From Erythrobacter colymbi (GTDB lineage Bacteria > Pseudomonadota > Alphaproteobacteria > Sphingomonadales > Sphingomonadaceae), in contig NZ_MUYK01000001.1 of the NCBI RefSeq assembly GCF_002155685.1, positions 186,001-250,000 on the forward strand: DNA of 64,000 bases, in the 5' to 3' direction. Position numbers and translations under genes: made by a program. Positions 42,752 to 51,823 of this stretch are shown here, piece after piece; the stretch's first letter is position 1; each line of letters begins with the position of its first letter. Below the pieces are notes generated by a model. The model was not told the origin of the DNA. It saw only the letters and a list, made by a program, of their open reading frames with translations, and made no database searches.

Positions 42752-43845
42752 CGGATCACCCACTCCGCAAAGCCCAGCGCCACCACCAGCGAGGCGATGG
42801 TCGCCGCGAGCACCGGCATGACCGACCGCCAGCCGAGGCCGAGCAGCAGGTCGGTGCGGGTGCGCATCGCGGTCGCGGTAACCGCGAGCAGCAGCAATGT
42901 CTTCGACAAAGTCAGCGCGGCAGGCGCGACCGGCGCGGGCAGGGTGACGAGCGAATTGGCCACCACCAGCGCGAGGAAGGCGAGGATGAAGCCCGGCAGC
43001 ACCGGCACCTTGGAGCGGCCCGCGCCCGAGGCGAGCGGCTGGACACGCGCGATCCACAAGGCGGCAAGTGTCACCAGCGGGGCGAGCAACGCGACGCGGG
43101 TGAGCTTCACCACGGTCGCCTGCGCGCCGGCTGCGTCGGACACGGCAAAGCCTGCGCCGATTGCCTGCGCGACGTCATGGATCGAGGCGCCGACGAGGAA
43201 GCCCGCCTGCGCGTCGGAAAAGCCGAGCATCTGCGTCAGCGGCGGGTAGGCGATCAGCGCGATGGCGCTGGCGGCGGCGAGGATCACCAGCGTCAGGGTG
43301 AACTGCGCCTGGTCGATCCGCTCGCGCCCGATCACGCCGTAGAGCGCGAGTGCCGCCGAGGCTCCGCAGATCGCGGTCGCGCCGCCGCCGAGGAGGCCGA
43401 TGGCGGGGCTCTGGCCGGTCGCCCGGGCAGCGGCGAGCGCTGCGAAGAGCGCCGAGGCCATCACCAGCGCAAGGCCGAGGAAGGGCACCAGCCCCATCGC
43501 CACGACCTGCATCACCGTCACCTGAAAGCCGAGCAGCACGATGCCTGCGCGCAACCCGTGGCGCGAGACCGCGTCGAGCCCGTCATGGGTGCGCGGATCG
43601 CCCGAGGCGAAATTGAGCGAGAGGCCCAGCAGCAGGCCCGCAAGGATGATCGGCACGCCGTAATTCTGGCTGAGCCACGCCGCCGCCGCACCCGCGATGG
43701 CCGAGATCGCAAGGCCCGGGATGAAGCGCGACAGCGGCTTCTTCTCGGCCTTGGCGGCAGCGACCGCGGCAGTGTCGGCGAGCATGATCTCGCCGAACAG
43801 ATCGCCGGCGAAAGCCTCGAAATCCGGGCTCGATCCCCGCTTCAT
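42748..43845 (-). CDS. yeiH: YeiH/UPF0324 putative sulfate or sulfite exporter
   Basis: The product has 365 residues with about ten transmembrane helices after a 40-residue cytoplasmic N-terminus. Family motifs visible are VPIILAGLLLGLSLNFASGD, GLRAGIVLLGFQVT, GGGATAICGASAALAL and GFLVGASIHDVAQAIGAGFA. The family is known as putative sulfate exporters and occurs beside sulfonate-dissimilation genes (for example taurine and cysteate loci). It is first in the six-gene operon; ATG 43845 has AGGA 9 bases upstream. Here it could export sulfite to periplasmic SorAB, or the resulting anion; direction and substrate are inferred. Confidence 0.87.
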   Translation of the reverse strand: MKRGSSPDFEAFAGDLFGEIMLADTAAVAAAKAEKKPLSRFIPGLAISAIAGAAAAWLSQNYGVPIILAGLLLGLSLNFASGDPRTHDGLDAVSRHGLRAGIVLLGFQVTVMQVVAMGLVPFLGLALVMASALFAALAAARATGQSPAIGLLGGGATAICGASAALALYGVIGRERIDQAQFTLTLVILAAASAIALIAYPPLTQMLGFSDAQAGFLVGASIHDVAQAIGAGFAVSDAAGAQATVVKLTRVALLAPLVTLAALWIARVQPLASGAGRSKVPVLPGFILAFLALVVANSLVTLPAPVAPAALTLSKTLLLLAVTATAMRTRTDLLLGLGWRSVMPVLAATIASLVVALGFAEWVIR

Positions 43846-43944
43846 CCCTGCGCCGTCCTGTCCCTGTGTCCGCCCGTATGTCTCACGGTGTCACAAGCCT
43901 ACCGCGCGGGGGTCGCGATTGCAACCTCGTGGGCGGCCGAAAGC

Positions 43945-45210
43945 TCAGTCGAAGACCTCGCTGTCGGGCACCGGGCGGCGTATTTCGGGGAGCAGCAGGT
44001 GGAACCACGCCAGCGCCACGAGGTAGGAGGCGGCGGCGAAGACGAACAGCGGCACGAAACCGAAGCCCGCATCGAGCACGCGGCCGGTGACGAGGCTGAT
44101 CGCCACCCCGCCCATATTGCCCATGAAGGCGCCGAAGGCGGTGACGCGGCCCACTTTCGCCTCGGGCACGACATCGGTGATGGTCGAGAACAGCGAGAGC
44201 GAGAAGCCCTGATGCCCGGCCATGACGACGCCCATCATCACCGCCACCGGCCAGAAGGTATTGAGACTGAGCACCAGCGGCAGCGGCAAAACGATCAGCG
44301 CGCAGACCAGCATCACCCCCTTGCGCACGCGGTTGGGGCTCCACCCGGCCTCGAGCAGCTTGGTCGAGGCCCAGCCCGCCAGCAGCGCGCCGAGGCCCGA
44401 TCCGGCAAAGGCGATGGCGAGCGGCACGGCGAGCTCGAGCGTCGAGAGGCCGAATTCCTTGCGGTAATAATCGGCGAGCCAGAAGTTGATGAACCACCAG
44501 GTCATGTCCGACAGTGCCTTGGCAACGACGATGGCCCAGGTCTGGCGGTTGGCGAGGATCGGGCCGTAAGCCTCCCCGCCTGCAACCTGCGCCGCGCTCT
44601 CCTCCCCGCCGCGCGCATTGAGGCCGGCGATCCCGCGCGCGAGCCACATCCAAGCAATCAGCGACACGAAGCCGCCGATTCCGCCCGCGACCAGCGCGCC
44701 GCGCCAGCCCACGGCATCGGCGAGCGGCGGGATCACGAAGGGCATCCCGATCGTCCCCGCGCCTGCCAACAGGGTAGCGAAGCCGAAGGCGAAGCTGCGC
44801 TTGTCGGCGGGGAACAGGGTCGCCACGGTCTTGATGGTGAGCGGAGTCTGCACCGCCTCGGTGACGCCGAGGCCCACGCGCGCGGCGACCACCTGCCACG
44901 TGCTGAACGCCCAGCCGTGCGCCATCGCGGCAAGGCTCCACGCGCTCGCGCCGACCTGCATCGAGCGGTTCACCCCCAGCCGGTCGACCAGCCAGCCGGT
45001 GACGAGGAAGGCGAAGGCGGCAGAGAACTGCGTGACCGCGGCGAGATCGCCGAAGTTTTTGTCGCTCCAGCCGAAGTCCGCCATCATGTCGGGCTTGAGG
45101 ATCGCGATGATCGGGCGGTCCATCGCGTTGAACACCCCCGCCACGCACAGCACGGTGAACAGCGCCCAGCGCAGGCGCGGGGCGATGGGGGAAGAGTGGT
45201 CAGAGGCCAT
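43945..45210 (-). CDS. MFS transporter, anion/sugar-acid symporter type
   Basis: The product has 421 residues and 12 predicted helices. VFNAMDRPIIAILKPDMMAD, FGWSDKNFGDLAAV and VTGWLVDRLGVNRSMQVGA are typical of the ACS/hexuronate (ExuT-like) branch, whose members import sugar acids with protons. Start ATG 45210 has AGGA 7 bases upstream; a TTG three bases earlier is less likely. It lies between the TonB receptor and the exporter operon on the same strand, and a sulfonated sugar acid such as sulfoquinovose is the natural guess for its cargo. No ABC transporter genes are present. Confidence 0.85.
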   Translation of the reverse strand: MASDHSSPIAPRLRWALFTVLCVAGVFNAMDRPIIAILKPDMMADFGWSDKNFGDLAAVTQFSAAFAFLVTGWLVDRLGVNRSMQVGASAWSLAAMAHGWAFSTWQVVAARVGLGVTEAVQTPLTIKTVATLFPADKRSFAFGFATLLAGAGTIGMPFVIPPLADAVGWRGALVAGGIGGFVSLIAWMWLARGIAGLNARGGEESAAQVAGGEAYGPILANRQTWAIVVAKALSDMTWWFINFWLADYYRKEFGLSTLELAVPLAIAFAGSGLGALLAGWASTKLLEAGWSPNRVRKGVMLVCALIVLPLPLVLSLNTFWPVAVMMGVVMAGHQGFSLSLFSTITDVVPEAKVGRVTAFGAFMGNMGGVAISLVTGRVLDAGFGFVPLFVFAAASYLVALAWFHLLLPEIRRPVPDSEVFD

Positions 45211-45260
45211 CAACGGTTCCTAGGGCTCGAAGGCGAGGGCAGGCAAGCAGGCGCGAGACG

Positions 45261-45294
45261 AAAAGGGCCGCCGGATCGCTCCGACGGCCCCTTT
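45261..45294 (-). terminator. Terminator after TonB receptor gene
   Basis: The minus strand reads GGGGCCGTCGGA, loop GCGA, TCCGGCGGCCC then CTTTTCG: a stem of about 11 pairs with one mismatch and a short T-run, placed 26 bases after the receptor stop and before the MFS gene. It may also work in reverse. Confidence 0.65.
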
Positions 45295-45316
45295 CGCGTT
45301 CACGCTGTCACGCCGA

Positions 45317-47632
45317 TCAGCGGGTGCGCACGCGCAGCGACACGCCGAAGTAGCGATCCGAATCGCGCGGGATCTGCAGGCGGCGGCCGTTCTCGATATT
45401 GAGCAGCACGTAGCTCTCGTCCGCGATGTTGCGGGCGTGGAAGGTCACGCGATACTTGTCGTCCACATCCGAGAGGCCGATCGAGGCGTTCCAGATGCCG
45501 TAGGGATCGATCCGGGTGGTCGGCGACTGGCCGAGGTCCGAATACTGCGTGCTGGTGTGGCGGTAGTCGGTGTTGAGGTACATCGTCACCGCGCCCAGTT
45601 CCTTGGTGTAGTCCCCGCCGATGGTGTAGACGAACTTCGGCGCGAGCGGCAGGACGGTGCCGTTGCGCGCGTCGGGCGCGTTGGTGGTCGGGTTCGGGTT
45701 GAACCGCTTGACCCGCGCGTCGGCATAGGCGGCGCTGGCGCGCAGGTTCAGACCGTCGATCGGGTTGACCACGAGGTCGGCTTCGAAGCCTTCGCTCTTC
45801 ACCGTGCCGGCGTTGGTCAGGTTCGAGATCGTCGCGTTGTTCACCACGATGAAGTTGTTCGCCTGGAACCCGTCATACTGGACGGTGAAGGCGGCAACGT
45901 TCAGCTGCACGCGGTTGTCGAGGAACTGCGTCTTCGCACCGATTTCGAAGCTGTCGGACAGCTCTTCCGAGATCGGCACCGCGTTGTTGGGCGCGGTGTG
46001 GTTGAAGAAGACGTTGAACGCCGGACCCTTGTAGCCGCGGGTGTACGAGCCGTAGAGCATGATGTCTTCGGTCGGCTTGAACTGGATCGCCGCGCGGCCC
46101 GAGAGGTTGTTGTTGGTGGTCTCGCCGCGGCTGGTGTTGGTGCCGTTGCCGCCGTTGGCGATGAGGCCGCCGGCCGGGTTGAGGTTGGTGCCCGGACCCG
46201 CCGCCGGCAGGCCGGTCACCGCGTTCACCGCCGGCGCGCGGGTGTGGGTGAAGTTGAGATCATCCCAGGTGTAGCGCAGGCCGCCGGTCAGCGAGAGCTG
46301 CTCGGTGATCTGGTAGGTCGCCTGACCGAACAGCGCGTAGTTCTGCGAACGCACGTCGCTGCGCGAGGTGGCGAAGGGGAACAGCGTGTTGACGCGGTCG
46401 GCCGTGTTGCACGGGATCGCCCCGCCCGGCAGCGCCGCGAGGGTCGAGGTGGTGCAGGTGATCCCGCGACGGGTGAAGTCCTGCGAGTTGTCCGACTGCC
46501 ACGCGAAGGCGCCGATCTGGTAGAAGAACGGCTTGGTCTGGTCCGAGGCGAGGCGGATTTCGGCCGAGACCTGTTCGGTCTTCACCGTGCCGAAATCGTG
46601 CAGCTGGCCCGCGGTCGTGATCGCGCGCGGCAGGAAGTCGCCGTCGCGGTTCTCGGTGTTTTCCCAGTTGCGGTAGCCGAGCACCACGCTGAGCGTGTGG
46701 GTGTCGGTCACTTCGAAATCGCCGGTCGCGGTCAGGCTCCACTGCTGGTCCTGGGTGCGGGTGACGAGGTCGTTGTTGATGAAGCGCTGTTCCTCGCCGA
46801 TGGCGACGCCGTTGGGCAGGCCGAGCAGCGCGTCCTGCGCCGCGCCGCGGCTGGCGCCGGTCACGTCGACGCAGCAATCGTCGTCGGCCTTGTAGTAATC
46901 GGCGATCAGGCGGACGGTGTTGCCGCCGTCGTCATAGTCCATGATGCCGCGCAGGCCCCAGCGCTCGTAGCCGTTCACCTGCTCGCGCTTGCCGCCGAAG
47001 ATGTTGGTGATGTTGCCGTCGAAGCTGCCATAGAAGCCGGTCAGGCGGGCGCTGAGGTTCTCGCCGATGGGGCCCGAGAGCGCGGCGCGCAGGCGGTATT
47101 CGTCACCCTCGAACCAGTCGGCGTTGAATTCGGCCTCGAGCGTGTCGGTGCCGCCCTTCGAGACGATGTTGACGAGACCGGCCGAGGCGTTGCGGCCGAA
47201 CAGCGTGCCCTGCGGCCCGCGCAGCACTTCAAGGCGCTGGAGATCGACGAGGTCCATGAAGGCCTGGCCCGAACGGCTCAGCACCACGCCGTCGACAACG
47301 GTGGACACAGAAGGTTCTGCGGCGACCGAGAAGGAGATGGTGCCCACGCCGCGCATCACGATCGCGCTGTTGGCGCTCGTGGTGCCCTTGCGGAAGGTCA
47401 CCGAGGGGACGACGGTCGAGATGTTCTCGAGGCTGATGACGCCGGCCTGCTGCAGGCGGTCGCCCGAAACCGCGGCGATCGCGATCGGCACGTCCTGGAC
47501 GTTTTCCTCGACCTTCTGGGCGGTTACGATGATTTCCTCGACCTGCGCCATGGCCGGAGCGGCGGCGCTGAAGGCAAGGGCGCTGGCGGACAGGGCAAGC
47601 GCCTTGAGCGCGATACGGTTGGTGACCGACAT
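45317..47632 (-). CDS. TonB-dependent receptor, candidate sulfoquinovoside importer
   Basis: The product has 771 residues. A signal peptide (to about 29, cleavage near AMA-QV) precedes a TonB box-like EEIIVTAQK, the plug domain (VPIAIAAVSGDRLQQAGVIS, VVDGVVLSRSGQAF, LEVLRGPQGTLFGRNASAG) and a 22-strand barrel ending YFGVSLRVRTR. GGGGAG precedes the ATG by 8 bases. It is divergent from the sulfoquinovosidase gene and shares its 166-base promoter region, so both are likely co-regulated by the adjacent LacI protein. The ligand is inferred from neighbours and is unproven. Confidence 0.88.
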   Translation of the reverse strand: MSVTNRIALKALALSASALAFSAAAPAMAQVEEIIVTAQKVEENVQDVPIAIAAVSGDRLQQAGVISLENISTVVPSVTFRKGTTSANSAIVMRGVGTISFSVAAEPSVSTVVDGVVLSRSGQAFMDLVDLQRLEVLRGPQGTLFGRNASAGLVNIVSKGGTDTLEAEFNADWFEGDEYRLRAALSGPIGENLSARLTGFYGSFDGNITNIFGGKREQVNGYERWGLRGIMDYDDGGNTVRLIADYYKADDDCCVDVTGASRGAAQDALLGLPNGVAIGEEQRFINNDLVTRTQDQQWSLTATGDFEVTDTHTLSVVLGYRNWENTENRDGDFLPRAITTAGQLHDFGTVKTEQVSAEIRLASDQTKPFFYQIGAFAWQSDNSQDFTRRGITCTTSTLAALPGGAIPCNTADRVNTLFPFATSRSDVRSQNYALFGQATYQITEQLSLTGGLRYTWDDLNFTHTRAPAVNAVTGLPAAGPGTNLNPAGGLIANGGNGTNTSRGETTNNNLSGRAAIQFKPTEDIMLYGSYTRGYKGPAFNVFFNHTAPNNAVPISEELSDSFEIGAKTQFLDNRVQLNVAAFTVQYDGFQANNFIVVNNATISNLTNAGTVKSEGFEADLVVNPIDGLNLRASAAYADARVKRFNPNPTTNAPDARNGTVLPLAPKFVYTIGGDYTKELGAVTMYLNTDYRHTSTQYSDLGQSPTTRIDPYGIWNASIGLSDVDDKYRVTFHARNIADESYVLLNIENGRRLQIPRDSDRYFGVSLRVRTR

Positions 47633-47798
47633 TGTGTATTCTCCCCTCTGGACGTGATCGGCTCTGTGCGGGCGGGTGATTGAGATGTCCGCCCGTGCGG
47701 TCGATCTTTGGCCAGTCGGGTTGCGCTTTTGGCCGGGCTATGTCAAGCGGTGTCAGAACGGACGAAGGGACAGTCCGGCACGGATATACGGGACGGGA

Positions 47799-49781
47799 AT
47801 GGTCAAACTGACGCCATGCGAGGGGGGTGTGGGCTTGCTGCTGGCAGGCCGCACGCTCCTGCGTCATGCGCCGGAATCCCCTGCGATTTCCGTGGCTTCG
47901 GGCAATCCGCAAGTGACGATGGTGCGCGGCAATTTCCGCCTCGCCGACGATGCTGTGGCAGCAGCGCCACTATCGCGGGCAGAAGTGGAGGCCGATGGCC
48001 GCGTCACCCTCTCCAGCCCCGATTCCATCGCCAAGGTGGCGGTGGAGCTGCAAGGCGCGCGCCTGACGCTTGCCGCGCTTTCGGGGCATGACCGCATCAC
48101 CATCGACCTCGCGCTCGAACCCGGCGATGTGCTGTGGGGCGGGGGCGAGCAAATGAGCTACCTCGTCCTCAATGGCCGCAACTTCCCGATCTGGACCAGC
48201 GAGCCAGGCGTCGGGCGCGAACCCGGCACGCACCTCACCGATCAGGCCAGCGCCGACGGCAGCTTTGCAGGCGGCGATTACTGGACGACCAATTATCCCG
48301 AGCCGACCGTGCTGTGCTCCGCGGGCTGGGCGCTGAGCCTCGCCAATGCCGAATATGTCGAGCTGGACGCGCGCACCGAGGGCGTCCTGCGCATCCACGT
48401 GTGGTCTGGCGAGGTGATCATCGACCTGTTCGAAGGCGCCCCCGCCAGCCTCGTGCGCCAGCTGGGCGAACGCTTCGGCCCGCGCCAAGCCCTCCCCGAT
48501 TGGGCGCTGGGCGGCGCGGTCGTCGGTCTCAAGCAGGGTGAGGCGAGTTTCGAACGGCTCGAAAAGCTGGTCGATGCGGGCGCCGCCGTCTCCGGCCTGT
48601 GGTGCGAGGACTGGGTCGGCATCCGCGAGACCAGCTTCGGCCGCCGCCTGTTCTGGGACTGGCAGTGGAACGCGGATCGCTACCCCGATCTGCCCGCGCG
48701 GATCGCCGCCCTCAAGGCCCGCGGCATCCGCTTCCTCGGCTATGTGAACCCCTATCTCGCGGTCGATGGCCCGCTGTTCCCCGAAGCCGCCGCCAAGGGC
48801 TATTTCGCGCGCGAACTGGAGAGCGATGCGCCCTACCTCGTCGATTTCGGCGAGTTCCATGCGGGCGTGGTCGATTTCACCAACCCCGAGGCTGCCGCGT
48901 GGTTCGCCGAGGAAGTGATCGGCAAGCGGATGCTCGATTTCGGACTCGATGGCTGGATGGCGGATTTCGGCGAATATCTCCCCACTGACCTGCGCCTCTT
49001 CGATGGCGACCCGATGCAGGAGCACAACCGCTGGCCCGTCCGCTGGGCCGAGATCAACGCCCGCGCGGTTGCCTCAAGGGGCCGCACGGGCGACGTGCTG
49101 TGGTTCATGCGTGCAGGCCATACCGGCGTGCAGGCCCATTGCCCCCTGCTGTGGGCGGGCGACCAGTCGGTCGATTTCAGCCGCCATGACGGCATCGGCA
49201 CGGTCATCACCGCCGCGCTGTCATCGGGCCTTGTCGGCAATGCCTTCAGCCATTCGGACGTCGGCGGCTATACCAGCCTGTTCGGCAATGTCCGGACCGA
49301 GGAGCTGATCCTCAGGTGGTACGAGCTCGGCGCCTTCAGCCCCGTCTTCCGCACCCACGAGGGCAACCGCCCCGACGACAATCTCCAGATCGACAGCACC
49401 CCGGCGCTGATCGAGGGCTTCGTGCGCTGGAGCCGCGTCCACGAGAGCCTCGCGCCCTATGTCCGCCACCTCGTCGCCGAAGCGCAGGCCGAGGGCCTCC
49501 CCGCACAGCGCGCCTTGTTCCTGCACTTTCCGGAAGATACCGCTACCTTCGCGGTACAGGACCAGTATCTCTACGGCGCGGAGCTGCTGGTGGCGCCGGT
49601 GATCGAAGCGGGGGCGGTGATGCGCAAAGTCTATCTGCCGGCGGGCGACTGGCGGCACATCTGGAGCGGGCAGGCTTACGCCCCCGGCTGGCACGATGTG
49701 GCCGCGCCCATTGGTGCGCCGCCGGTGTTCTACCGCCCGGATGGTGCCTTCGCCGACCTGTTCCGGAGCCTTGCCGCATGA
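47799..49781 (+). CDS. smoI: GH31 sulfoquinovosidase (SmoI/YihQ type)
   Basis: The product has 660 residues and is cytoplasmic or periplasmic without a clear signal. Nucleophile Asp389 lies in GWMADFGEYLP and acid/base Asp455 in LLWAGDQSVDF. The sulfonate-binding signature of the Agrobacterium SQase clade (KERWY) is complete: Lys245, Glu270 (LWCEDWVG), Arg283 and Trp286 (FGRRLFWDW), Tyr491 (DVGGYTSLF). These positions match the numbering I recall for the Agrobacterium enzyme. It hydrolyses sulfoquinovosides such as sulfoquinovosyl glycerol to sulfoquinovose. It overlaps the LacI gene by four bases and heads the desulfonation operon. Confidence 0.93.
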   Translation: MVKLTPCEGGVGLLLAGRTLLRHAPESPAISVASGNPQVTMVRGNFRLADDAVAAAPLSRAEVEADGRVTLSSPDSIAKVAVELQGARLTLAALSGHDRITIDLALEPGDVLWGGGEQMSYLVLNGRNFPIWTSEPGVGREPGTHLTDQASADGSFAGGDYWTTNYPEPTVLCSAGWALSLANAEYVELDARTEGVLRIHVWSGEVIIDLFEGAPASLVRQLGERFGPRQALPDWALGGAVVGLKQGEASFERLEKLVDAGAAVSGLWCEDWVGIRETSFGRRLFWDWQWNADRYPDLPARIAALKARGIRFLGYVNPYLAVDGPLFPEAAAKGYFARELESDAPYLVDFGEFHAGVVDFTNPEAAAWFAEEVIGKRMLDFGLDGWMADFGEYLPTDLRLFDGDPMQEHNRWPVRWAEINARAVASRGRTGDVLWFMRAGHTGVQAHCPLLWAGDQSVDFSRHDGIGTVITAALSSGLVGNAFSHSDVGGYTSLFGNVRTEELILRWYELGAFSPVFRTHEGNRPDDNLQIDSTPALIEGFVRWSRVHESLAPYVRHLVAEAQAEGLPAQRALFLHFPEDTATFAVQDQYLYGAELLVAPVIEAGAVMRKVYLPAGDWRHIWSGQAYAPGWHDVAAPIGAPPVFYRPDGAFADLFRSLAA

Positions 49782-50782
49782 GCCGCGCCAATATCCGCGA
49801 TGTGGCGGCCCGCGCGGGCGTGGCGGTGAAGACTGTCAGCCGCGTTCTCAACGGCCACCCCTATGTCAGCGCTGAACTGAAAGCGCGGGTCGAGACGGCG
49901 ATGGCCGAGCTCGACTACCGCCCTTCGGTCGCCGCGCGCATCCTTTCGGGTGCGAAGTCGAACCAGGTCGCGCTGATCTACGACAATCACAGCCCCTACT
50001 ACATGTTCCAGATCCAGAAGGGCTGCTGGGAGGTGTGTCAGGAAAACGGCATCCGCCTGCTCGCCCAGCCGGTGGACGTCGCCGACCCGCGGGTGGGCGA
50101 TCAGGTGCGCGGCCTCGTCAGCGAGACCCATGTGGATGGCATTATCCTGTCCTCCCCCGTCACCGATTGCGATCCGGTGCTGCGCGCGCTGGAGAAGATG
50201 GACGTGCCCTTCGTGCGCATCTCGCCGGGGACGAACCATGCGCTGACGTCCTCGGTGTTCATGGACGATGCGCAGGCGGCGGACGATCTGACCACGCACC
50301 TCATCAACGCCGGGCACCGCCGGATCGGCTTCATCAAGGGCCACACCAACCACATGGCCTCGGACGACCGCCTGTTCGGCTACCGCCGCGCGCTCGACCG
50401 CGTCGGCATCCCGTTCGAGCCGCAGCTGGTGCAGGATGGCGAGTTCGATTTCGACAGCGGCGTGCGCGGCGCCCGCGTGCTGCTCGACCAGCCGGATCGC
50501 CCGACCGCGATCTTCGCCTCCAACGACGACATGGCCGCAGGCGTCCTCGCCGTGGCGCATGACCGCGGGATCCGCGTGCCCGACGAGCTTTCGGTCGCGG
50601 GCTTCGACGATACCACGCTGGCGCGCACGGTCTGGCCGCCGCTCACCACCATCCGCCAGCCGATGGCCGACCTAGCCCGTACGGCGACGCAGATTCTGAT
50701 TGCGGGCGGGGACATCACCCACAAGCGCCTGCCCCACGAACTTGTCGAGCGCGCCTCGGTCGCGCCCCCACAGAGGAAATGA
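49778..50782 (+). CDS. LacI-family transcriptional regulator of the sulfoquinovose locus
   Basis: The product has 334 residues. The N-terminal helix-turn-helix is NIRDVAARAGVAVKTVSRVL with the hinge RPSVAARILSGAKSN. A periplasmic-binding-protein-like sensor domain follows (VALIYDNHSPYYMFQIQKGC, DGIILSSPVTDCD, GHRRIGFIKG, PTAIFASNDDMAAGVL, ELSVAGFDDTTLART). It overlaps the upstream sulfoquinovosidase gene and the downstream aldo/keto reductase gene by four bases each, so repressor and enzymes are made together. The expected ligand is sulfoquinovose or a derivative. I saw no clear palindromic operator in the 166-base divergent promoter region. Confidence 0.93.
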   Translation: MSRANIRDVAARAGVAVKTVSRVLNGHPYVSAELKARVETAMAELDYRPSVAARILSGAKSNQVALIYDNHSPYYMFQIQKGCWEVCQENGIRLLAQPVDVADPRVGDQVRGLVSETHVDGIILSSPVTDCDPVLRALEKMDVPFVRISPGTNHALTSSVFMDDAQAADDLTTHLINAGHRRIGFIKGHTNHMASDDRLFGYRRALDRVGIPFEPQLVQDGEFDFDSGVRGARVLLDQPDRPTAIFASNDDMAAGVLAVAHDRGIRVPDELSVAGFDDTTLARTVWPPLTTIRQPMADLARTATQILIAGGDITHKRLPHELVERASVAPPQRK

Positions 50783-51699
50783 CCATGAGTGAACTGCCCC
50801 TGCCGCCCGCCACACGCCGCCTTGGCGCGAGCGATATCGAGGTTTCGCCCATCGCCTGGGGGATGTGGCGTCTCGCCGAGAACGGGCGCACGGCGGCCGA
50901 TGCGGCAAAGCTGGTGCACGCGGCGCTCGATAGCGGGATCACCTTCCTCGACACCGCCGACATCTATGGCTTCGACGGGAAGGGCGGGTTCGGCGATGCG
51001 GAAGTGCTGCTGGGCGAGGTGCTGGCGGCCGAACCCGGCCTTCGCGACCAGATGGTGCTCGCGACCAAGGGCGGCATCCTCCCGCCGCTCCCCTATGACC
51101 AGAGCCCGGCCTACCTGACCAAGGCGATCGACGATTCGCTGCGCCGCCTGAAGGTGGACAGCGTCGACCTGTGGCAGATCCACCGCCCCGATATCCTCGC
51201 CCACCCGCAGGAAGTGGCGCGCGTGCTCGATGATGCGGTGGCGAGCGGCAAGATCAGGACCCTCGGCGTGTCGAACTTCACGCAAGCGCAGATCGCGGCG
51301 CTCCAGCACTTCCTCGGCAACAAGCTGGTCACGACCCAGCCCGAGATCAGCCCCTTGCGGATCACCTGCTTCGAGAATGGCGAATTGGATCAGGCGATGA
51401 TGCTGGGCCTCACCCCGCTGGCATGGTCGCCGCTCGGCGGCGGGCGTCTGGCCGCGCCGGAAACGCCGTGCGACAAGGCGGTGGCGGCCGCGCTGGATGC
51501 GGTGGCGGACGCGCAGGGCGTGTCGCGAACGGTTGCCGCCTACAGCTGGCTGATGGCGCACCCGGCCGGGATCGTGCCCATCATCGGCTCGCAAAACCCC
51601 GCCCGCATCGCGGAAGGCGCCGAGGCCCTCAAGGTCCGCTGGACGCGCACCGAATGGTACGCCGTGCTGGTCGCCGCGCGGGGCGTGCCTTTGCCTTAA
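50779..51699 (+). CDS. smoB: Aldo/keto reductase, candidate 6-oxoglucose reductase (SmoB-like)
   Basis: The product has 306 residues with a complete aldo/keto reductase fold and catalytic tetrad: Asp58 and Tyr63 in FLDTADIYGFDGKGG, Lys97 in LATKGG, His135 in DLWQIHRPD. Cofactor-site motifs include TLGVSNFTQAQI and VPIIGSQNPARI. In the sulfo-SMO pathway such an enzyme reduces 6-oxoglucose, the aldehyde left after desulfonation, to glucose. It begins with an ATGA overlap with the LacI gene and ends 124 bases before the monooxygenase gene. The family is certain; the substrate is inferred from context. Confidence 0.85.
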   Translation: MTMSELPLPPATRRLGASDIEVSPIAWGMWRLAENGRTAADAAKLVHAALDSGITFLDTADIYGFDGKGGFGDAEVLLGEVLAAEPGLRDQMVLATKGGILPPLPYDQSPAYLTKAIDDSLRRLKVDSVDLWQIHRPDILAHPQEVARVLDDAVASGKIRTLGVSNFTQAQIAALQHFLGNKLVTTQPEISPLRITCFENGELDQAMMLGLTPLAWSPLGGGRLAAPETPCDKAVAAALDAVADAQGVSRTVAAYSWLMAHPAGIVPIIGSQNPARIAEGAEALKVRWTRTEWYAVLVAARGVPLP

Positions 51700-51709
51700 G
51701 CACCCACCC

Positions 51710-51800
51710 CGTTCGGGCTGAGCTTGTCGAAGCCCCGTCCTTCCTGGATCGCACGGGGAAGAAAAAGAAATACGGCCCTTCGACAAGCTCAGGGCGAACG
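51710..51800. repeat. Inverted repeat, sphingomonad-type intergenic hairpin
   Basis: Two 23-base arms (51710-51732, containing GAGCTTGTCGAAG, and 51778-51800, containing CTTCGACAAGCTC) pair with two mismatches around a 45-base loop. This GCTTGTCGAAG family of intergenic repeats is widespread in sphingomonads. It interrupts the desulfonation operon between the reductase and monooxygenase genes and could affect mRNA stability or read-through. Confidence 0.8.
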
Positions 51801-51823
51801 GAAACTGGGATGGGAACGAAGCC

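Noticed and set aside
43177..47683. Two long plus-strand frames opposite the MFS and TonB receptor genes
   Set aside because: Shadows; low-complexity basic translations without motifs.
47633..47798. LacI operator in the divergent promoter of the sulfoquinovose locus
   Set aside because: Only a weak TGTCA direct repeat and a TTTGGCC pair are visible; no convincing palindrome with a central CG.
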